Shown piece after piece: positions 10,503 through 28,488 of a stretch of DNA of 64,000 nucleotides. The translations under genes were made by a program, and so were the position numbers. The stretch's first letter is position 1; the number at the start of each line of letters is the position of its first letter. Source of the stretch: Pogona vitticeps. Lineage: Eukaryota; Chordata; Lepidosauria; Squamata; Agamidae. The notes under the pieces are model-generated. The model was not told the origin of the DNA. It saw only the letters and a list, made by a program, of their open reading frames with translations, and ran no database searches. The DNA lies in contig NC_135795.1 in the NCBI RefSeq assembly GCF_051106095.1, positions 875,501 through 939,500 on the forward strand, written 5' to 3'.

Positions 10503-12549
10503 ATGGCGAAGCGGTGCGAGCGCCTGGAGGGGTCCCGGGCGCGGTCGGTGCTGTCCGGGGCCGAGGCGGTGCTCTTCGACTGCGACGGGGTCCTGTGGCG
10601 GGGGGAGGCGGCGGTGCCCGGGGCGGCCGAGGCGGTGAGGCGGCTGGAGGCGGGAGCCGGGAAGCGGCTCTGCTACGTCACCAACAACTCCTCGCGCACG
10701 CGCGGCGACTACACGGAGAAGCTCCGCCGGCTGGGCTTCCCGCCGGCCCAGGAGCGGCAGGTCTTCAGCTCCGCCTACTGCGCCGCCCGCTACCTCCGGG
10801 CCGCCCTGCCGCCAGGGGGCGCTGCCGCCTCCGCCGCCTACGTGCTGGGGGGCCCCGCCCTGAGCGCCGAGCTGGCGGCGGCGGGCGTGGCCCACGTGGG
10901 CGCCGGCCCCGCCCCCGCCCCGCCCACCCTCGACCACGCCCAGTCGGGCCCCCTCGACCCGGCCGTCGGGGCCGTCCTGGTGGGCTACGACCCGCACTTC
11001 AGCTACGCCAAGCTCTGCCTCAGCCTGCGCTACCTCATGCGGGACCCCGGGTGCCTGCTGGTGGCCACCAACCGGGACCACCGCCTCCCGCTCGAGGGCG
11101 GCCGAGCCGTGCCCGGTACGAAGACGAGGAGGCGGGGGAGGGGGCCTGGAGCCTTGCGGGAGGGGGGGAAGGAGACGGGACCCTCTGGTCTGGGGTGAGG
11201 CGTTAGCCCTGGGGGGGGGAGGAAGAGGAGGAGGCCTACTCTCCCCCCCCAGGAGAGCCTGGGTCGGTGGTCAACCGCTCAAGAAGACGACGAGGAGGAG
11301 GCGGGGGGGGCCCTGAAGCCTTGCGGGAGAGGGGGGAAGGAGACGGGACCCTCTGGCCTGGGGTGAGGCGTTAGCCTGTGGGGGGGGGGAGGAAGAGGAG
11401 CAGAGAGAGGGAGGAGGAGGAGGCCCAGGAGAGCCTGAGGGTGGTGGTCAACCGCTTAAGGAAGGGGGGGCAGCCTTAGGTCCGAGCCAGGCTCTGGGAA
11501 GGATAAATATAACCCCGAGAATTGCAGAGCTGGAAGAGGGACCCTCTGGGATCATGGAGGGACCCATTAGTGGGTGGGGGGAATCGAGGACCTCAGGCCC
11601 CTGGAAGAGCTGGCCACAGTCACTGCTGTGTGTCCTGGCCTCTGAGTGGCTTTTAGGCACGGTGCTCAAGCAGAAAGCCACAAGCACTCTGTTCTGGACA
11701 CTGGACTGTTAAGCCTTCTCCGTGGTTATGAAATGGATGTCTCAATGGCTTCCTGCTCTTTTAAAACATTTCCCGTGCAGTTTCCTGCTGTGGCGTCTTT
11801 ACTCAGCAAGTAACGGTGGGATTGAGGAAGTCTAGTCTCAGGAGTAAACCTTGAGGCTGCTGCTTCCTGCACTTTTTGGCCCCTGAACAGGTCAATTTGA
11901 GGAATCCTGGCCAGGCCTTCTGTGGAGCGCCAGCCACTATAGCAGTGAAGCAGAATAAGAGGTGGAGGCTGTAGGGGACTGATGGAGCAGCAAGCTGGTC
12001 ATTAGAGAGGCAGGGAGATTTGGATCTAGCCCGAGGGCAGTCTAGGAAGGAGCGTTGGCATCCTATTCTGGCTTTTGGTGCCTGAGTACTCTCACTCGAG
12101 TTTGGCAGAGTCTTAAGAGACATCCTGGGCCTGCGCCTGGTTCATCATTGTGGTCTCTTCTTGATTCACCGCTTGCCCCCCCCCTTTGTGGCTCACGCTT
12201 CTTCTTTTTTCTCGTTTTCCCAGGAACTGGCTGTCTTGTCAAGGCGGTGGAGACGGCAGCGGAGCGGGAAGCCTTCGTCATTGGGAAGCCCAGCCGCTAC
12301 ATCTTCGACTGCGTGGTCAGTGAATTCAACATCGACCCGGCTCGCACGATCATGGTTGGCGACCGCCTGGATACAGACATCCTCATGGGCAACACCTGCG
12401 GCCTGACCACCCTTCTGACCCTCACAGGGGTCTCCACCCTCGAAGAAGTGCAAGGCCACTTAGAGAGCAGCTGCCCTGAGCGGAGAAGCCTAGTCCCCGA
12501 CTACTATGTGGATAGCATAGCCGACCTTCTCCCTGCTCTCCAGGATTAG
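10503..12549 (+). CDS. PGP: Phosphoglycolate phosphatase (glycerol-3-phosphate phosphatase) PGP, complete
   Basis: Two coding exons, 10503-11115 and 12224-12549, join in phase 1 to give 312 aa (human 321). The product is a cytosolic HAD-superfamily phosphatase that hydrolyses 2-phosphoglycolate and glycerol-3-phosphate. All HAD motifs are visible: motif [10 protein letters not shown] (nucleophile and acid D26/D28), motif II VTNNSS (T60), motif [13 protein letters not shown] (K226), and motif [11 protein letters not shown] (D251, D254, D256). The cap region carries YVLGGPAL and [12 protein letters not shown]. The C-terminus [14 protein letters not shown] is nearly identical to the human one. 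Exon 1 is very GC-rich and part of the CpG island it shares with E4F1. The intron donor is CG|GTACGA and the acceptor is TTTTCCCAG. The single intron matches the two-exon structure I recall for human PGP. Confidence 0.96.
11115..11458 (+). repeat. 168-bp tandem duplication at start of PGP intron
   Basis: Two consecutive units share the ordered words CCTTGCGGGAG, GGAGACGGGACCCTCTGG, GGGGTGAGGCGTTAGCC, a G-run with GGAAGAGGAG, and GTGGTCAACCGCT. The word CGTTAGCC recurs at 11201 and 11369, giving a period of 168. Unit 1 begins within a few bases of the exon 1 splice donor. The two units differ by scattered substitutions and small indels. Confidence 0.8.
11515..11615 (-). mobile_element. Diverged tRNA-SINE fragment in PGP intron
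   Basis: The + strand word GCAGAGCTGGAAGAGGGACC is the reverse complement of the GGTCCCTTCCAGCTCTGC tail of the local SINE family. A degenerate GGGGGAATCGAGG follows where the B box should lie. The rest of the intron, 11620-12223, shows nothing recognisable. Confidence 0.45.
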
Positions 12550-14650
12550 AAAAAGGGAAGCTTTCCGCAGTTTGAAAGGTATCTCCCCCACCCCCTCCGT
12601 ATCTCGAGGCTGGTAGAGTCACAGGGCCTCGGTCTACGGCAATGCACATCACTGTTGCTTGCACCTTAAAAATGCTTTTACTGTGCAACTTTTATCTCGA
12701 ATTCTCTGTTTACAAATTCCTTGAGGAATGCACTTTGAAACAAAGAGGGAAGTGTGTTGCATTAGTCAGCTTACAGACGCCGTAAAGCATCAGGCATGCT
12801 TGAGAAGTGTCTGCAGTGCTAAGGTATCAGGGTAGAGCCTTGCTCAGCTGATTCGCAGGAGAATGGGCAGGGTTCCGTTAACACCTTGCACTGTTGTCTC
12901 TCGTTGCCTAGTCTTTTAAAAAATTCAGGGAACAGGGCTGTTGGCTAGTCCCTAGAACATGGCTCATAAAGCTTGGTCTTTGTGCTTGCTCAGGTCCGGT
13001 TCTAGAAGGCATGATCCAGAGGTGATGTCAGGGAAAAGGAAATCACCCGTGTGTCCTGTGGTGTTGTTGTGATCCCTCGTTCCCCACACTGCCATTTGCA
13101 CATACTCGATATGCAAAACGTGAGCGATACCGTAGTGTTTCATGTATTTCTCTGAGATAGTAAATGAATGTATATATTGGTGTGTGCAGAAGTTTGGATA
13201 TCTATTTTAAGGGAGAATTCTAATATATTGAATATAGGTTTTATCAGTCAGTCAGAAGGGATATAAAACATTTGATTTCTAAAGGATCTTCCTCGCATTT
13301 TTCCGTACATACCGTAGACATACCAGCATGATCTACAGGATTTAGCACCATTTTGGTTTGGCCGATGATTCTCAAATTGTAACGATGCCCGAGTTATTTC
13401 CTTCATACCCAGACTAAAACTGCCGTGGTCACCTACAGCTCACATTGATGGGAACAACTCTTAGATATCAGAGCGACTAGCTAGCCTAAGTTGTCCTTTT
13501 AAAGGGGTTCCTCTGGCAGACTGAGGCATAACTTTGTTCTGAAGCCATTTTGGGCATAACTTTGCACAGCTCTTCCTGTTGAAATCTTACTTGTGAGTTG
13601 GTGGGAGAGCCCAAGAAGAACTGTCTTGCAGATCTGTCTTGTTGAAAATAGAAGTTTACTATTTTGCTTTGCAAGTTTTGCAGTAATTATGAGGAATTGA
13701 GGAGTTTTCAGGTGTCCAGATAGTTTTGCTCCTGTTGTGCTCAAAGTCAATGCTTTAATCAGTTGGGTGCACCGATGAAAAGATTTAAATGCAAAAGCAT
13801 GCACCTAGCAGCCAAGAGAGGACGCCTCACTTTTATCCAAATAACTCTGATTTCCTATGCAGGTGACACTTCTGATACTGCAGACACTTGAAACATGTTC
13901 AAACTTGGTAATTCTTCATAAAGCAATAATTGTGTTGTCCATACTGGAAAATAACATTTTGCTTATAAGTTAGGGCCATCATTTGTATTTCTCTGGATTC
14001 CCTAAGGTGCTGAGTGCTACCTGCTGCTCCATGTAATCTGCCTCCAGGCAGAGAGCTTTTTCATTTTTGGGCTTACCACACTTGCCGTTTGTAAACCTGA
14101 ATGTTCTTTACCACTTCTGCTAATGTCAACTGTGTGTGTCTGCTTGGACTGACTTGAAAATAGATGATGTCTTTTGCCTGGGACTTGTATCCCTAGAGTT
14201 CTGGGGTGATTGAAAAAGATGTGAAGTATGTTTAGACCCTCTCAACATCTGTTTAGACGTGCTTGCCACAGAGCAGACCCATCTTTACTGTTCACTGTAC
14301 TTATTCACATTGTGAAATGTCGCTAGCAGTCTCTGTAAAACAGCTAGACAACTTCAATCCTATGATTCAGTCCTATACTTGACTCACATTAAAAAGAAGT
14401 CTTGCTGCTTTCTTACGTTTCTCGTCTTTTCATTTAACATCTTTTGAACATAATTCATCCCAAAGGATGTTGGTTATTGGTTTGTCTGTGAGTATATTAT
14501 GCATATATCCCATATACTTGCAGGTTCTGATCAGTCTTTCTCGGTGTGCTCTGTTTTCCCCACTGATGTAGGATTTAGGGAGGGGAAGAAATGGAACTGT
14601 AACATTTCTCAGACATTTAATAAATAAAATAAGTTTTGATTTAGATTTTG
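12550..14650 (+). other. PGP: Probable PGP 3'UTR
   Basis: About 2.1 kb of moderately AT-rich sequence follows the PGP stop, without coding character or a clear repeat. Overlapping AATAAA signals at 14619-14624 and 14623-14628 are the first strong poly(A) signals downstream. The length resembles the long 3'UTR I recall for mammalian PGP. This is inferred from position only. Confidence 0.5.
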
Positions 14651-16578
14651 TGAACAAAAGGTTACATAGTTAATGTTACACGCTGCATAAATGTGTCAGA
14701 TTTCTTTTGCTGTTTGGACGGAAGTAATTAGTGTAAATGTTTTAAGTGACACAAATTCAACACCTTGCAAGTTGGTAACATTGTTGTGTTTCAAAAAGAA
14801 ACGAACGAAAGCCCAAGAAACTGTTGCTAACTACCCATACGAGCAACAACAACTTAAACTATGCCAAGGATTAGTTTCCTGTCCTTAGTTGCCCGTTTGG
14901 CCAAGATGGAGCCGGGAGTGGCCACAAGGGTCCAAAGGAAGGGTAAAGGTGGCTGCCCTTGAACAAACCACAAAGGAGCAAGGGGGAAAGTGCACGCTTT
15001 GTGTGGAAAAGCCAACCCATAACCTCCTTCCGCATTTGAAATCCATTTCTTCTCAAGCCTTGGACTTCCTATTCTGAGCTGTAGTTCTGTTACCTGTTTC
15101 AGAGTCGGTGTTCTGGCTTTCTTGTTGCTGTTCTACGGCATTAGAAAAGGAACAGAATGAAAATGTGCCCAGCTTCTACCTGGAGGCATGAAGTGTATGA
15201 ATAGACCTGCCTGAATCCTGAGAATCTGACATAAAAGCATTCTTCTGTCTCCCTCACTTTTTTTTTGTCTCGCAGAACAAGGTTGGAAGGCCGTGTGATC
15301 TTTTGCCAGACAAAATAGCTTGGAAGCAAAAGATGGCAGGTGTTCCATCAAAGGATGAGAAATGATAATAACCGGTCATCTTGATCTTGGCCCAAATCGT
15401 AGACGGCCTGCCATGGAAATTCCTGAGACTTCTGGCCAGAAAGGTGTGCTGCGTGCCTTCACCTAAACCTTTGCTAGGTATTCTGGCAGAGATTTGAATC
15501 ATGGGTAATAATCTCCTTTGAAGGATAACAATGGAACTTGGTTTCCATTGAGCTCTGTGTCTCCAATGAGAGGTGACCTGGAACGTTGGCTAATCTGTAC
15601 GATCATGAGCAGACAAGATTTTGGTGGGTCGTGGGGCTAATTTTCTGCTCCTGGAATCTTTTGAGGGCTTCACAAACAATGTTAAAATGTCCTGCAATAA
15701 CCTTTAGAAATCCGCATCTAGTTTTGCAAAATCGGAATAGCAGGGTGCTAAAGCAGTGCAAAGGGAACCATGTTAGCTATTTAAAAGGTGAATTGCAAGG
15801 TCCCGGAAAAAGGAGGGTCCCGAGGAGATCTGGAACCCCCATGGAAACAGTTAGTGGGATGCTGCAGGTAGATTCAGAGCCTCTCATATAGCCATGAACG
15901 CAAGGAGCAGAGACCGGATAGGAAGAATGCTGGAGGCAGAATGGGAAGGAGCCCCAAATGGCAGGTTATTGGGATGAGAGAGGTCCATTTTCCTTCCCTT
16001 CTGGGCCAAAGCATTTGGAGAAGGACCCCAGCTTTCATAAATGGCTGATTTCCTGAAATAATTGGTTGGCCATGGAGATTATTTTTATTTTGATTGGATA
16101 TGTATTTAAAAAATAAAATCTTTTGGGTTTTTTGTTTTGTTTTTTACTGTGGAGTGATTATTCTCTCTCTCCCCCACCCACCCCAGTTTTAAAACTCTTT
16201 TTTACTTCCTCCACACAAGGGAGCAAGGATGTCTGACCGTAGTCGGGGCCAGTGCCAACATGCGAAGCCCAACACAAAGCCCCAGTTGTGTTCCTTGTGA
16301 ATGCCTTGGCTGTCTCACAAAGAGGGACAGGGCAGACATCAACTTAACCAGGACATCATCTTTCCACAGAACTCCCCCCCTTCTCCCTCCCACCACTTAG
16401 GGCATCTACAATTTCACCTCCGCGTGTCTTTCTCCAAGGTGAGGTGGCAGGGTGTGCCATTTACCCTGCCCACCTGGGCAAAACGCTCAGGTTTCCAGCC
16501 GGACCTTGAGGTCTGTAAAGATGCACAACCTCTGCATTGTCAGAAGGCAGATCTGGAAGAGCAAGGGTTGCATCAACG
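14651..16578. other. PGP-BRICD5 intergenic region
   Basis: There is no ORF with homology that I recognise and no RNA gene. The block is mixed-composition unique sequence, with an AT-rich stretch at 16060-16150. The promoter and 5'UTR of BRICD5 are expected in the last few hundred bases. No CpG island or TATA box stands out there. Confidence 0.4.
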
Positions 16579-22202
<5,624 letters not shown>

Positions 22203-23245
22203 GAGGCCTGGAAGCTCGATCGCTCTCCCCCCCCCCCCCAGCTCAGCCTGCCTCACTGCGTCTGTACTTGAATTCGTCAGGGGGTGGGTGGGGTGGGCCC
22301 GGTTTTCTCCCCACCACCCCCGCCCCCAAAGCAGCTCCCGTGGGGCCTCTTTGGACACAGGGCCCTGGCTCCAGCCGGAAGGGCAGGTATTCCACCCCGT
22401 CCACAGCCCGACTGCAGTCTCATCCGTATCTACCTTTTATTTCCAAAAAGCGTCACCACGCCTCTTGTAAATAAGTAGCTGCACAGGGTAGAGAAGATCC
22501 ACTTAAGTGCATGTTATGTACACGCGTTGTGTTAAACGAAAAACCAATTTTTTTTAAAAAAACCTCAAAACATTTTATACAAGGTTAGCCAACCTGATGT
22601 GATATTCAGTAAAAGCATAAAGGGAGACCGTGAAAGTGTGGTGTGTTGAGCGTCGGTGAGAAATCAGCAGCCTCTCCCCTGGTTGTGACCGTCGCAGACT
22701 TTCTTCTGAACCTTTGGAAAGGGAATTAAGATGGGCCAGAGATTTGCCACAAGCAGGAGGTCTCTCAAACATCGGCCAGGCCTTTTTGTAGCCAGTCCAG
22801 TGGGAGAAACTCACTGCTGTGAGTCAGTGAGAGAAAGAGAACAGGTGGAACTAAAGAAGGGAACAAAACTTGCCCCCCCTCCCCGAAAAGAGCGACATTC
22901 AGAGTGGGGAGAGCGATGACCCGTGAGCCTGGCGGTGACCCCCTGCTCCTTCCCACCCCTTCCCGTCTCTGATCGGCTCGGGGGGGGTGCCTTCAACCAA
23001 TTCAAATAGCAGGTGAGGTGGAAGGTCAGTTGCGTGTTTCGCATCCTTTCCCCTGCCAGGCAAAGGGTCCAGACAGCCCCCATCAGATTAAGTCCGTTTT
23101 TTCTAGATTCAGCTTCACCCCACTGAGGAAGCTGGGGGAGAGCCAGCCCCACAGAACATGGCAGCCCCCCCCTGCTTGCATGGAAGGTGTCGGGAGGCCT
23201 CCCCTGTTTGCACATCAACCCCCCTCCGCCCCTGCCGCCGAGGCC
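22203..23245. other. Convergent 3'UTRs of BRICD5 (+) and MLST8 (-)
   Basis: The stop codons of the two convergent genes are about 1.04 kb apart. The only clear poly(A) hexamer is for MLST8, AATAAA on the minus strand at 22436-22441, giving it a 3'UTR of about 0.8 kb. BRICD5 has no canonical hexamer; AATAAG-like words occur near 22468. If BRICD5 uses those, the two UTRs overlap antisense. Confidence 0.5.
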
Positions 23246-26200
23246 TCAGCCCAAGACGCTGTCGTTGAAGGCGAGGCAGACAACCGCTTTCTGGTGGCCA
23301 CTGTATTCCCTCTTGATCTCGCCGGTTTCCACGCACCACAGTCTGGCCAGGTTATCTGAAGAGGCTGGAAAGAGACAGGGCGAGAGTGACCGGCCGGACA
23401 GAGGCTTAGCAGGGCCAGGGATGGCCCCTTTTGGTTCCAAGACATCCCAGGGCAGAAAGGGCCAAGGTCCTCTCTGCAAGGGGGCCTCTGGCCTTTCCCC
23501 CTCCCTCACCCCACAGCAGCAAGAAGGAGGTAACTCTCAGCCCTCCTTACAAGGTGCAGGGCTACCACGTGAGGCATTTGAGGTGAACCAAGAGGGCCTG
23601 TAATTCTTATGTATCATTGCCAGGATCCTGTTTGCAATTGGCAAGTTACACAGGCTAGCAACTGGCCCATTGCAGCTAACGAGGCTCATACGAGGTGCTC
23701 GGTACTTCGTGGAGCAAACGTAGAAGGCGGACAGCCTGTTGCGCGCGAGACCGTTGTCCCTGCACACCAGGCGAAGAGAATCGGGGCCGGTGGGTTGGGA
23801 TGGAACTGGCTGTGTTGTTTGACTATTCTGCTTAAAAGGCAAGACACACCTCAGGGGCACCCTCTCTCTCACCTGTGACAATGTACTGAGAGTCTCCCGA
23901 AAAAGCGCAGTCCCACATCCACCCGCGAGAGGTCTCCCCCGGGTTGTTGCTCTTGATGCTCAACTCGGTCATGAGAGAGAAGTTGGACGTCCGCCAGATC
24001 TTGCAAGTCTGGTCGGCAGAGCAGGTCGCCAACAGCCTGGAGCGGAAGGGAAGGAGGACAGAACGGCCGTTGACTTCTCGCTCGAGAGAGCTGAGGATTT
24101 GAAATGCCCTCCCCCTGAAAATCAGGTGCAGAGAAGTGCCCACAGGTTGAGGGTTCCTATCCATACGGAGAAAGGCTGCAACAGGGCTTCTATCTAGCAG
24201 TCCCCAGCCTCGTTCCTAAGGCAGGGGGGGAACGGTGCTCTCTGGCAATCCCAGGAAATGAACAGGGGACAGAGCGATAAACACTGGGAGCAATCCCCTG
24301 ATGTTTGATCTGTTGTCCCAGGAGAGCAGGTGGGTCATGACTGGGGGCAAGGGATGCCTGCCCCAAATTTTGGGGGGGGTAACGCGCCCACCTGGCTCAG
24401 TCTACCAGCCATTCTGGCCACCTCGAACTATCCCCCATGCTAGAGCATGTGTTCTGTCCATCAAAGGCCCCACGTTCAATCTCTGGTACCTTCAGGTGGA
24501 CCCTGAGTGGGGGGAACTTCTAGGTTTTCTCCCCGTTCCCCCAAACTGGAAGCTATGAACTTTTGGCCTCTGTTCCTGCTCAAGCCACCCTTGCAGAGGC
24601 TCCAGGAGGAGAGAATTCCTCTTCGTCCAGGCCTGAGCCAACAGACAGGCCTACTCACGTGGAGTCGGGGCTGAACTTGCACTGCAGGGCGTAGCGATTG
24701 TGCGCGGGGATCTTGGTCTTCGGAATGAGCTGCGTCACCTCGTCTCCAATGCCTCCGGTCAGATTCCACACGTAGCAGTTCCCCTGCGAGAGGAGGGGGG
24801 GAAAGGCAACGCCTGAAAAACCGCTCCCCCCCCCCGCTCCCAGCACAGGCTTCCCCAGCCGGGGTTCCGCTGGAGAAGCAACAGGGAGGCGGCCAAAGGG
24901 CACCCCTTACCGAACTGTTGACGGCAGCCATGTAGCTGGCGTCCGGGTCGATATGAACGGAGTTGACGGAGACCTCGGGCTCCGGGATGAGCTGCTCGTT
25001 GTGGTCCGTCTTCAGGTCCCAGATGTGGATGGCGCCGCTCTGGTCGCCGACAATAAGCTCTGCCTACGTGGAGAGAAGCGTCTCCGTGGCACCAGTTCCT
25101 CAGGCACCACCATGACACACACAGACACACAGACGCCCTCCTCTCTGCAACCCTTCGGGAAGAGGAGGAGGAGGAGGAGGAAAGGGGAGAGACACCCAGT
25201 GGGCGGAAGGGCCGCCAAATCTACCTGGTTGGGGTGCAAGCACACACAGTTGATGGGGGCGTTCACTTGGAAAATGCGCTGGCACTGAAGGTTGCGTGAC
25301 CTGGAAAGAGAAAAGAGGCACTGGTAGGATGATGGAAGCAAACACAAGACTAACCCACTCGTGGATGTGGGCTCCTTTTGCTCCAGGGAGCTCTGAACAG
25401 GCCTGCAGAAACGAAGGGTTCAGTTCATCAGGAATGGAAGTCTATTCAATGCCAACCTTCCTGTATTTTTAATGTACTTTCCAGACTAAACTATTTTTAA
25501 AGAAGCTTTCCTGTTCCTCCCCACCCTCGATACCATGTTTGTACATCGTGCCCAGACTTGGTGGGATATGCCCTCCGTATGCATAACACTTTCTCAAGGC
25601 TCCACATCAAGTAAATTCTCCCTATAAGCAAAAATGACGGCATTTATTGTATTTTGGGCCCATCACGAGGTGATAAAACCCACTGGAAAAGACAGTCATG
25701 CTGGGAAAAGCTGAAGGTAGTAGGAGAAGAGGGAGACCCAGTAAGAGATGGACTGAAAGGAATCCACAGACTTAAATTTGCAAGACCTGTGCAAAGCTCT
25801 TGCTGACAGGACTTTTCGGAGGCCATTCATTCATAGGGTTGCTGTAAACTGGAAGCGATTTGATGGCACGTTACAACACCGCGTTTAGCTTTGCACCTTT
25901 TCCTTGTAGGCTGTCAGCCCACGTAATAACTGCCAGTGGATTTCCCAATAAATCTCAGCCAGATTTGGGATGATTCAAGCCAGTCAAGACCGAGAGGCAA
26001 ACCTGAGGTCCCAGATGCGGGCCATGTAGTCTTCGCCCCCTGTGTACATCCACCGCCCGTCTTCATGGAACCCGACCGAGGTTATGTTCTTACTCACGCC
26101 GTCGTAGTTGATCACAGGGTTGGGGTTATTGGAGTTCAGGTCGTACATTCGAATGTGCTGGTAGCCTGAAGGAAAGGATGCCAACGAACCCGTAAGAAAG

Positions 26201-27415
26201 CATGGAATGGATTTATTGAAAATTGTGTCGAGACCGGGGGGAAAAAGCTCCCGGAGCAGTTGTGCCCCCCAGTAGGTGGGAGAGGCTGCTTTCTGTGAAA
26301 GAAAACAATGAGCCAAGAGCCAAACAGACAGTGAACCGGCAGCCAGCTTCAACACCACCACCAAGCAATACCTCGATCTTTTCCCAGCTACCTTTTTTCG
26401 TACCCCTGCCCTGATGAAACCGGCTTCTCTGGGTGACCCCATTCCTGCTGCCAACTGGGAACGCTGCTGTCTCTCCATCCCGGTGCCTCATTGGAACAGC
26501 GGCCCTGACGCCGGGAGGCCAGAGACAGGTGGGGCACCAGCAAGAACAGGAAGGAGGGCTGGTCTCGGGTGCCCAGGCCATGCACGGGCAGGGAAATCCA
26601 GGGCAAACCATTGCAAGGGTTGGGACTCAAGGGCGTCTCTCCCTAAAGGCCGTTCACCACGATGAGGTGAGGTGAGAGCCATAGGCAGCCGCCCCTCCTC
26701 CTGTCCCTGTGGACCTGACGCCTCCCTTGGCTACAGGTTTTGGCAAGCCTTAAGCAGTCGCATCAGCGAACAAAGGGGCAACCCACCCAAACTTTGGAAA
26801 GGGAAGAGGAAAACCTTCTGCGTAGAGCGGGGACATTTCCGGCTACATCAAAGGAGGAGGCGAGCCCCGTCCTGGGATTCCCTCTGGCCTGGAAACAATC
26901 CTCCCACTTCCGCAAGGGTCTCTGGGGATGGGGCAGTTCTAGGAGAGCAAAGGAACTTTCCCCCTCCTCTCCGTACGGATTTCCTCGGAGAACCTATGGC
27001 TTCCTTGGCAAAAGAACAAATGAAGAAGCTGTCCGTGTGTGAAACGCATTCATGCCGGAGGGGCAGCAGAAGGGCAGCCCCGAGCCCTCCCCAGCGGGCA
27101 CCCTTACCTGCCGCTGCGATCATGGTGCGGTCCGGGGTGATCTCCAGGGCGTTGACCTGCTGGCCAAGGCGGTTAAGGGAAAAACACAACAAAACACAGT
27201 AGCCACACCTCATGGAAACCCAAGGAAGGCGAGCGCCGCAGAAGGCCCTTTCCTCAACGGGCCCTGTTCATGCCTCCAAAGGATACCGAGTCTTGGTGCT
27301 GGACCGTCCGGGTGCAAATCCCGCTGTGGGCCTGCCAGAACCGGACAGTGTGATCGTAGCCGGCCGTGGCCAGGATGACCGGGTCGCTGCCCACGGTGCC
27401 TTGGGCCATGTTCAT
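23246..27415 (-). CDS. MLST8: Target of rapamycin complex subunit LST8 (MLST8/GbetaL), complete
   Basis: Coding exons: 27287-27415 (the exon extends to 27426), 27108-27159, 26003-26165, 25225-25300, 24911-25063, 24659-24783, 23873-24036 and 23246-23364. They join in phase to 326 aa, the same length as I recall for human MLST8. The protein is a seven-bladed WD40 propeller that binds the mTOR kinase domain and stabilises its active site in mTORC1 and mTORC2. Blade strands are visible as [40 protein letters not shown] and ARLWCVE. The N-terminus [22 protein letters not shown] and the C-terminus [12 protein letters not shown] are almost identical to human. All introns are GT-AG and short, except the 0.7-kb intron holding a Bov-B tail. 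The 5' part is noncoding (exon at about 28489-28580). It converges with BRICD5 and diverges from the HEXD-like gene. Confidence 0.97.
24405..24510 (+). mobile_element. tRNA-like SINE fragment in MLST8 intron 6
   Basis: The words AGAGCATGTGTTCTGTCCAT and CCCACGTTCAATCTCTGG resemble the anticodon-arm and B-box region of the tRNA-derived SINEs common in squamates. The copy is strongly diverged and its ends are not clear. Confidence 0.4.
25660..25885 (+). mobile_element. Bov-B LINE 3' end
   Basis: The order of words is typical of the 3' terminus of Bov-B (RTE clade): ATGCTGGGAAAAGCTGAAGG, AGAAGAGGGAGACCCAGTAAG, AGATGGACTGAAAGG, then AGGGTTGCTGTAAACTGGAAG and CGATTTGATGGCACGTTACAACACC. The fragment is antisense to MLST8, within its intron 3. 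Bov-B and its SINE partners are abundant in squamates, so the copy helps place the organism. It is a 5'-truncated, moderately old copy without coding capacity. Confidence 0.75.
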
Positions 27416-28488
27416 GGTTCCGGCTCCTGCAAGTCCAAGGCAACAAACACAAGGGCGCCTCCCACGTCAGAGGGTTGTCCCTGAGGAGCCGCCCGGTCGC
27501 TTCCCCCAAAGGCTGCAAACGTAGGCCTCTGGTGCCTTCTTCTGTGCAAAGGGACACTCGTCCACGACCAGGCTGGCCCCTTGAGCTGCGCCCCGGGGGA
27601 AGGGAGCCACCAGAATCCGAAACACACTTGGTGCGTCTGTGCAAACCGGCAGAAGGCTGCCGCCCGGCGTGTTATTTGCATGGGACCGTGGGCAAAAGGG
27701 GAGTCGCTGGCCTGGGGAAACTGGGTGGGATGGGATCCTGACCACGTAGGAGCCAGGTGTTTCTCTGGCACTGCTAACGCACCTGGCCCTTTCCAAACAA
27801 ACACAAAAGAAAGACCTCCCAGGGTGGCCGTGAGGGTAACATGCAAGACACGGGGGGGAAGAACCAACCCCCCCACAAGAGGGCTCTGAGCTGTTTCAAA
27901 GAGAAGGAGCCGGGAGCCTCAAAAGTGAAGGGAGGCATCCATAAGAGGTGGAAGGAGGAGAGGCCAAGGACCAGCCAAGGGGGGGGGGGGGGGAAGAAGG
28001 CCAGCTCTGCATCTATTCCGCTGCTAAAATAAATACACTCGTGCTTGAATAAATAAATAAATAAATACGGTATGCTGGCGTGCTTGAAGGGGGTGGGTTG
28101 CAATCCCCTCCAAGGGGCTGCAGGCACAGCTTGGAACCATTCCTGGCGGGTGGGAAGGTTGACAACAACTCCCAGAATCCGCGAACCAGGGGGATTCTGG
28201 GGTATGTAGTCCAAAGGCCAGCAGTTCCCACAAGCGCGGTGTGCATAAATGCAAACCGAGGGCTGCACGAAGGACGCAAAGCGCCCCTGCCCCCTGGGAC
28301 TACAAATCCCATGCTGGCTGGGGATGCTGGGAGTTGTCATTCCCCCCCTCCCAAGGACTTTTTTTCCCCCTGATCTTTGGGACCGCCTACCAGTCGACAT
28401 TTCTGCATTCACTGCAAAACCCCGTTCCCTCCTCCCGGGGGCCCCGATCCCAATCACTGCCATGGGGTGGAAGGAGGAGAAAACGTAC

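Noticed and set aside
10428-11206. Overlapping 217- and 230-codon ORFs over PGP exon 1
   Set aside because: They are out-of-frame or antisense shadows of PGP. Only the frame starting at 10503 carries the HAD motifs.
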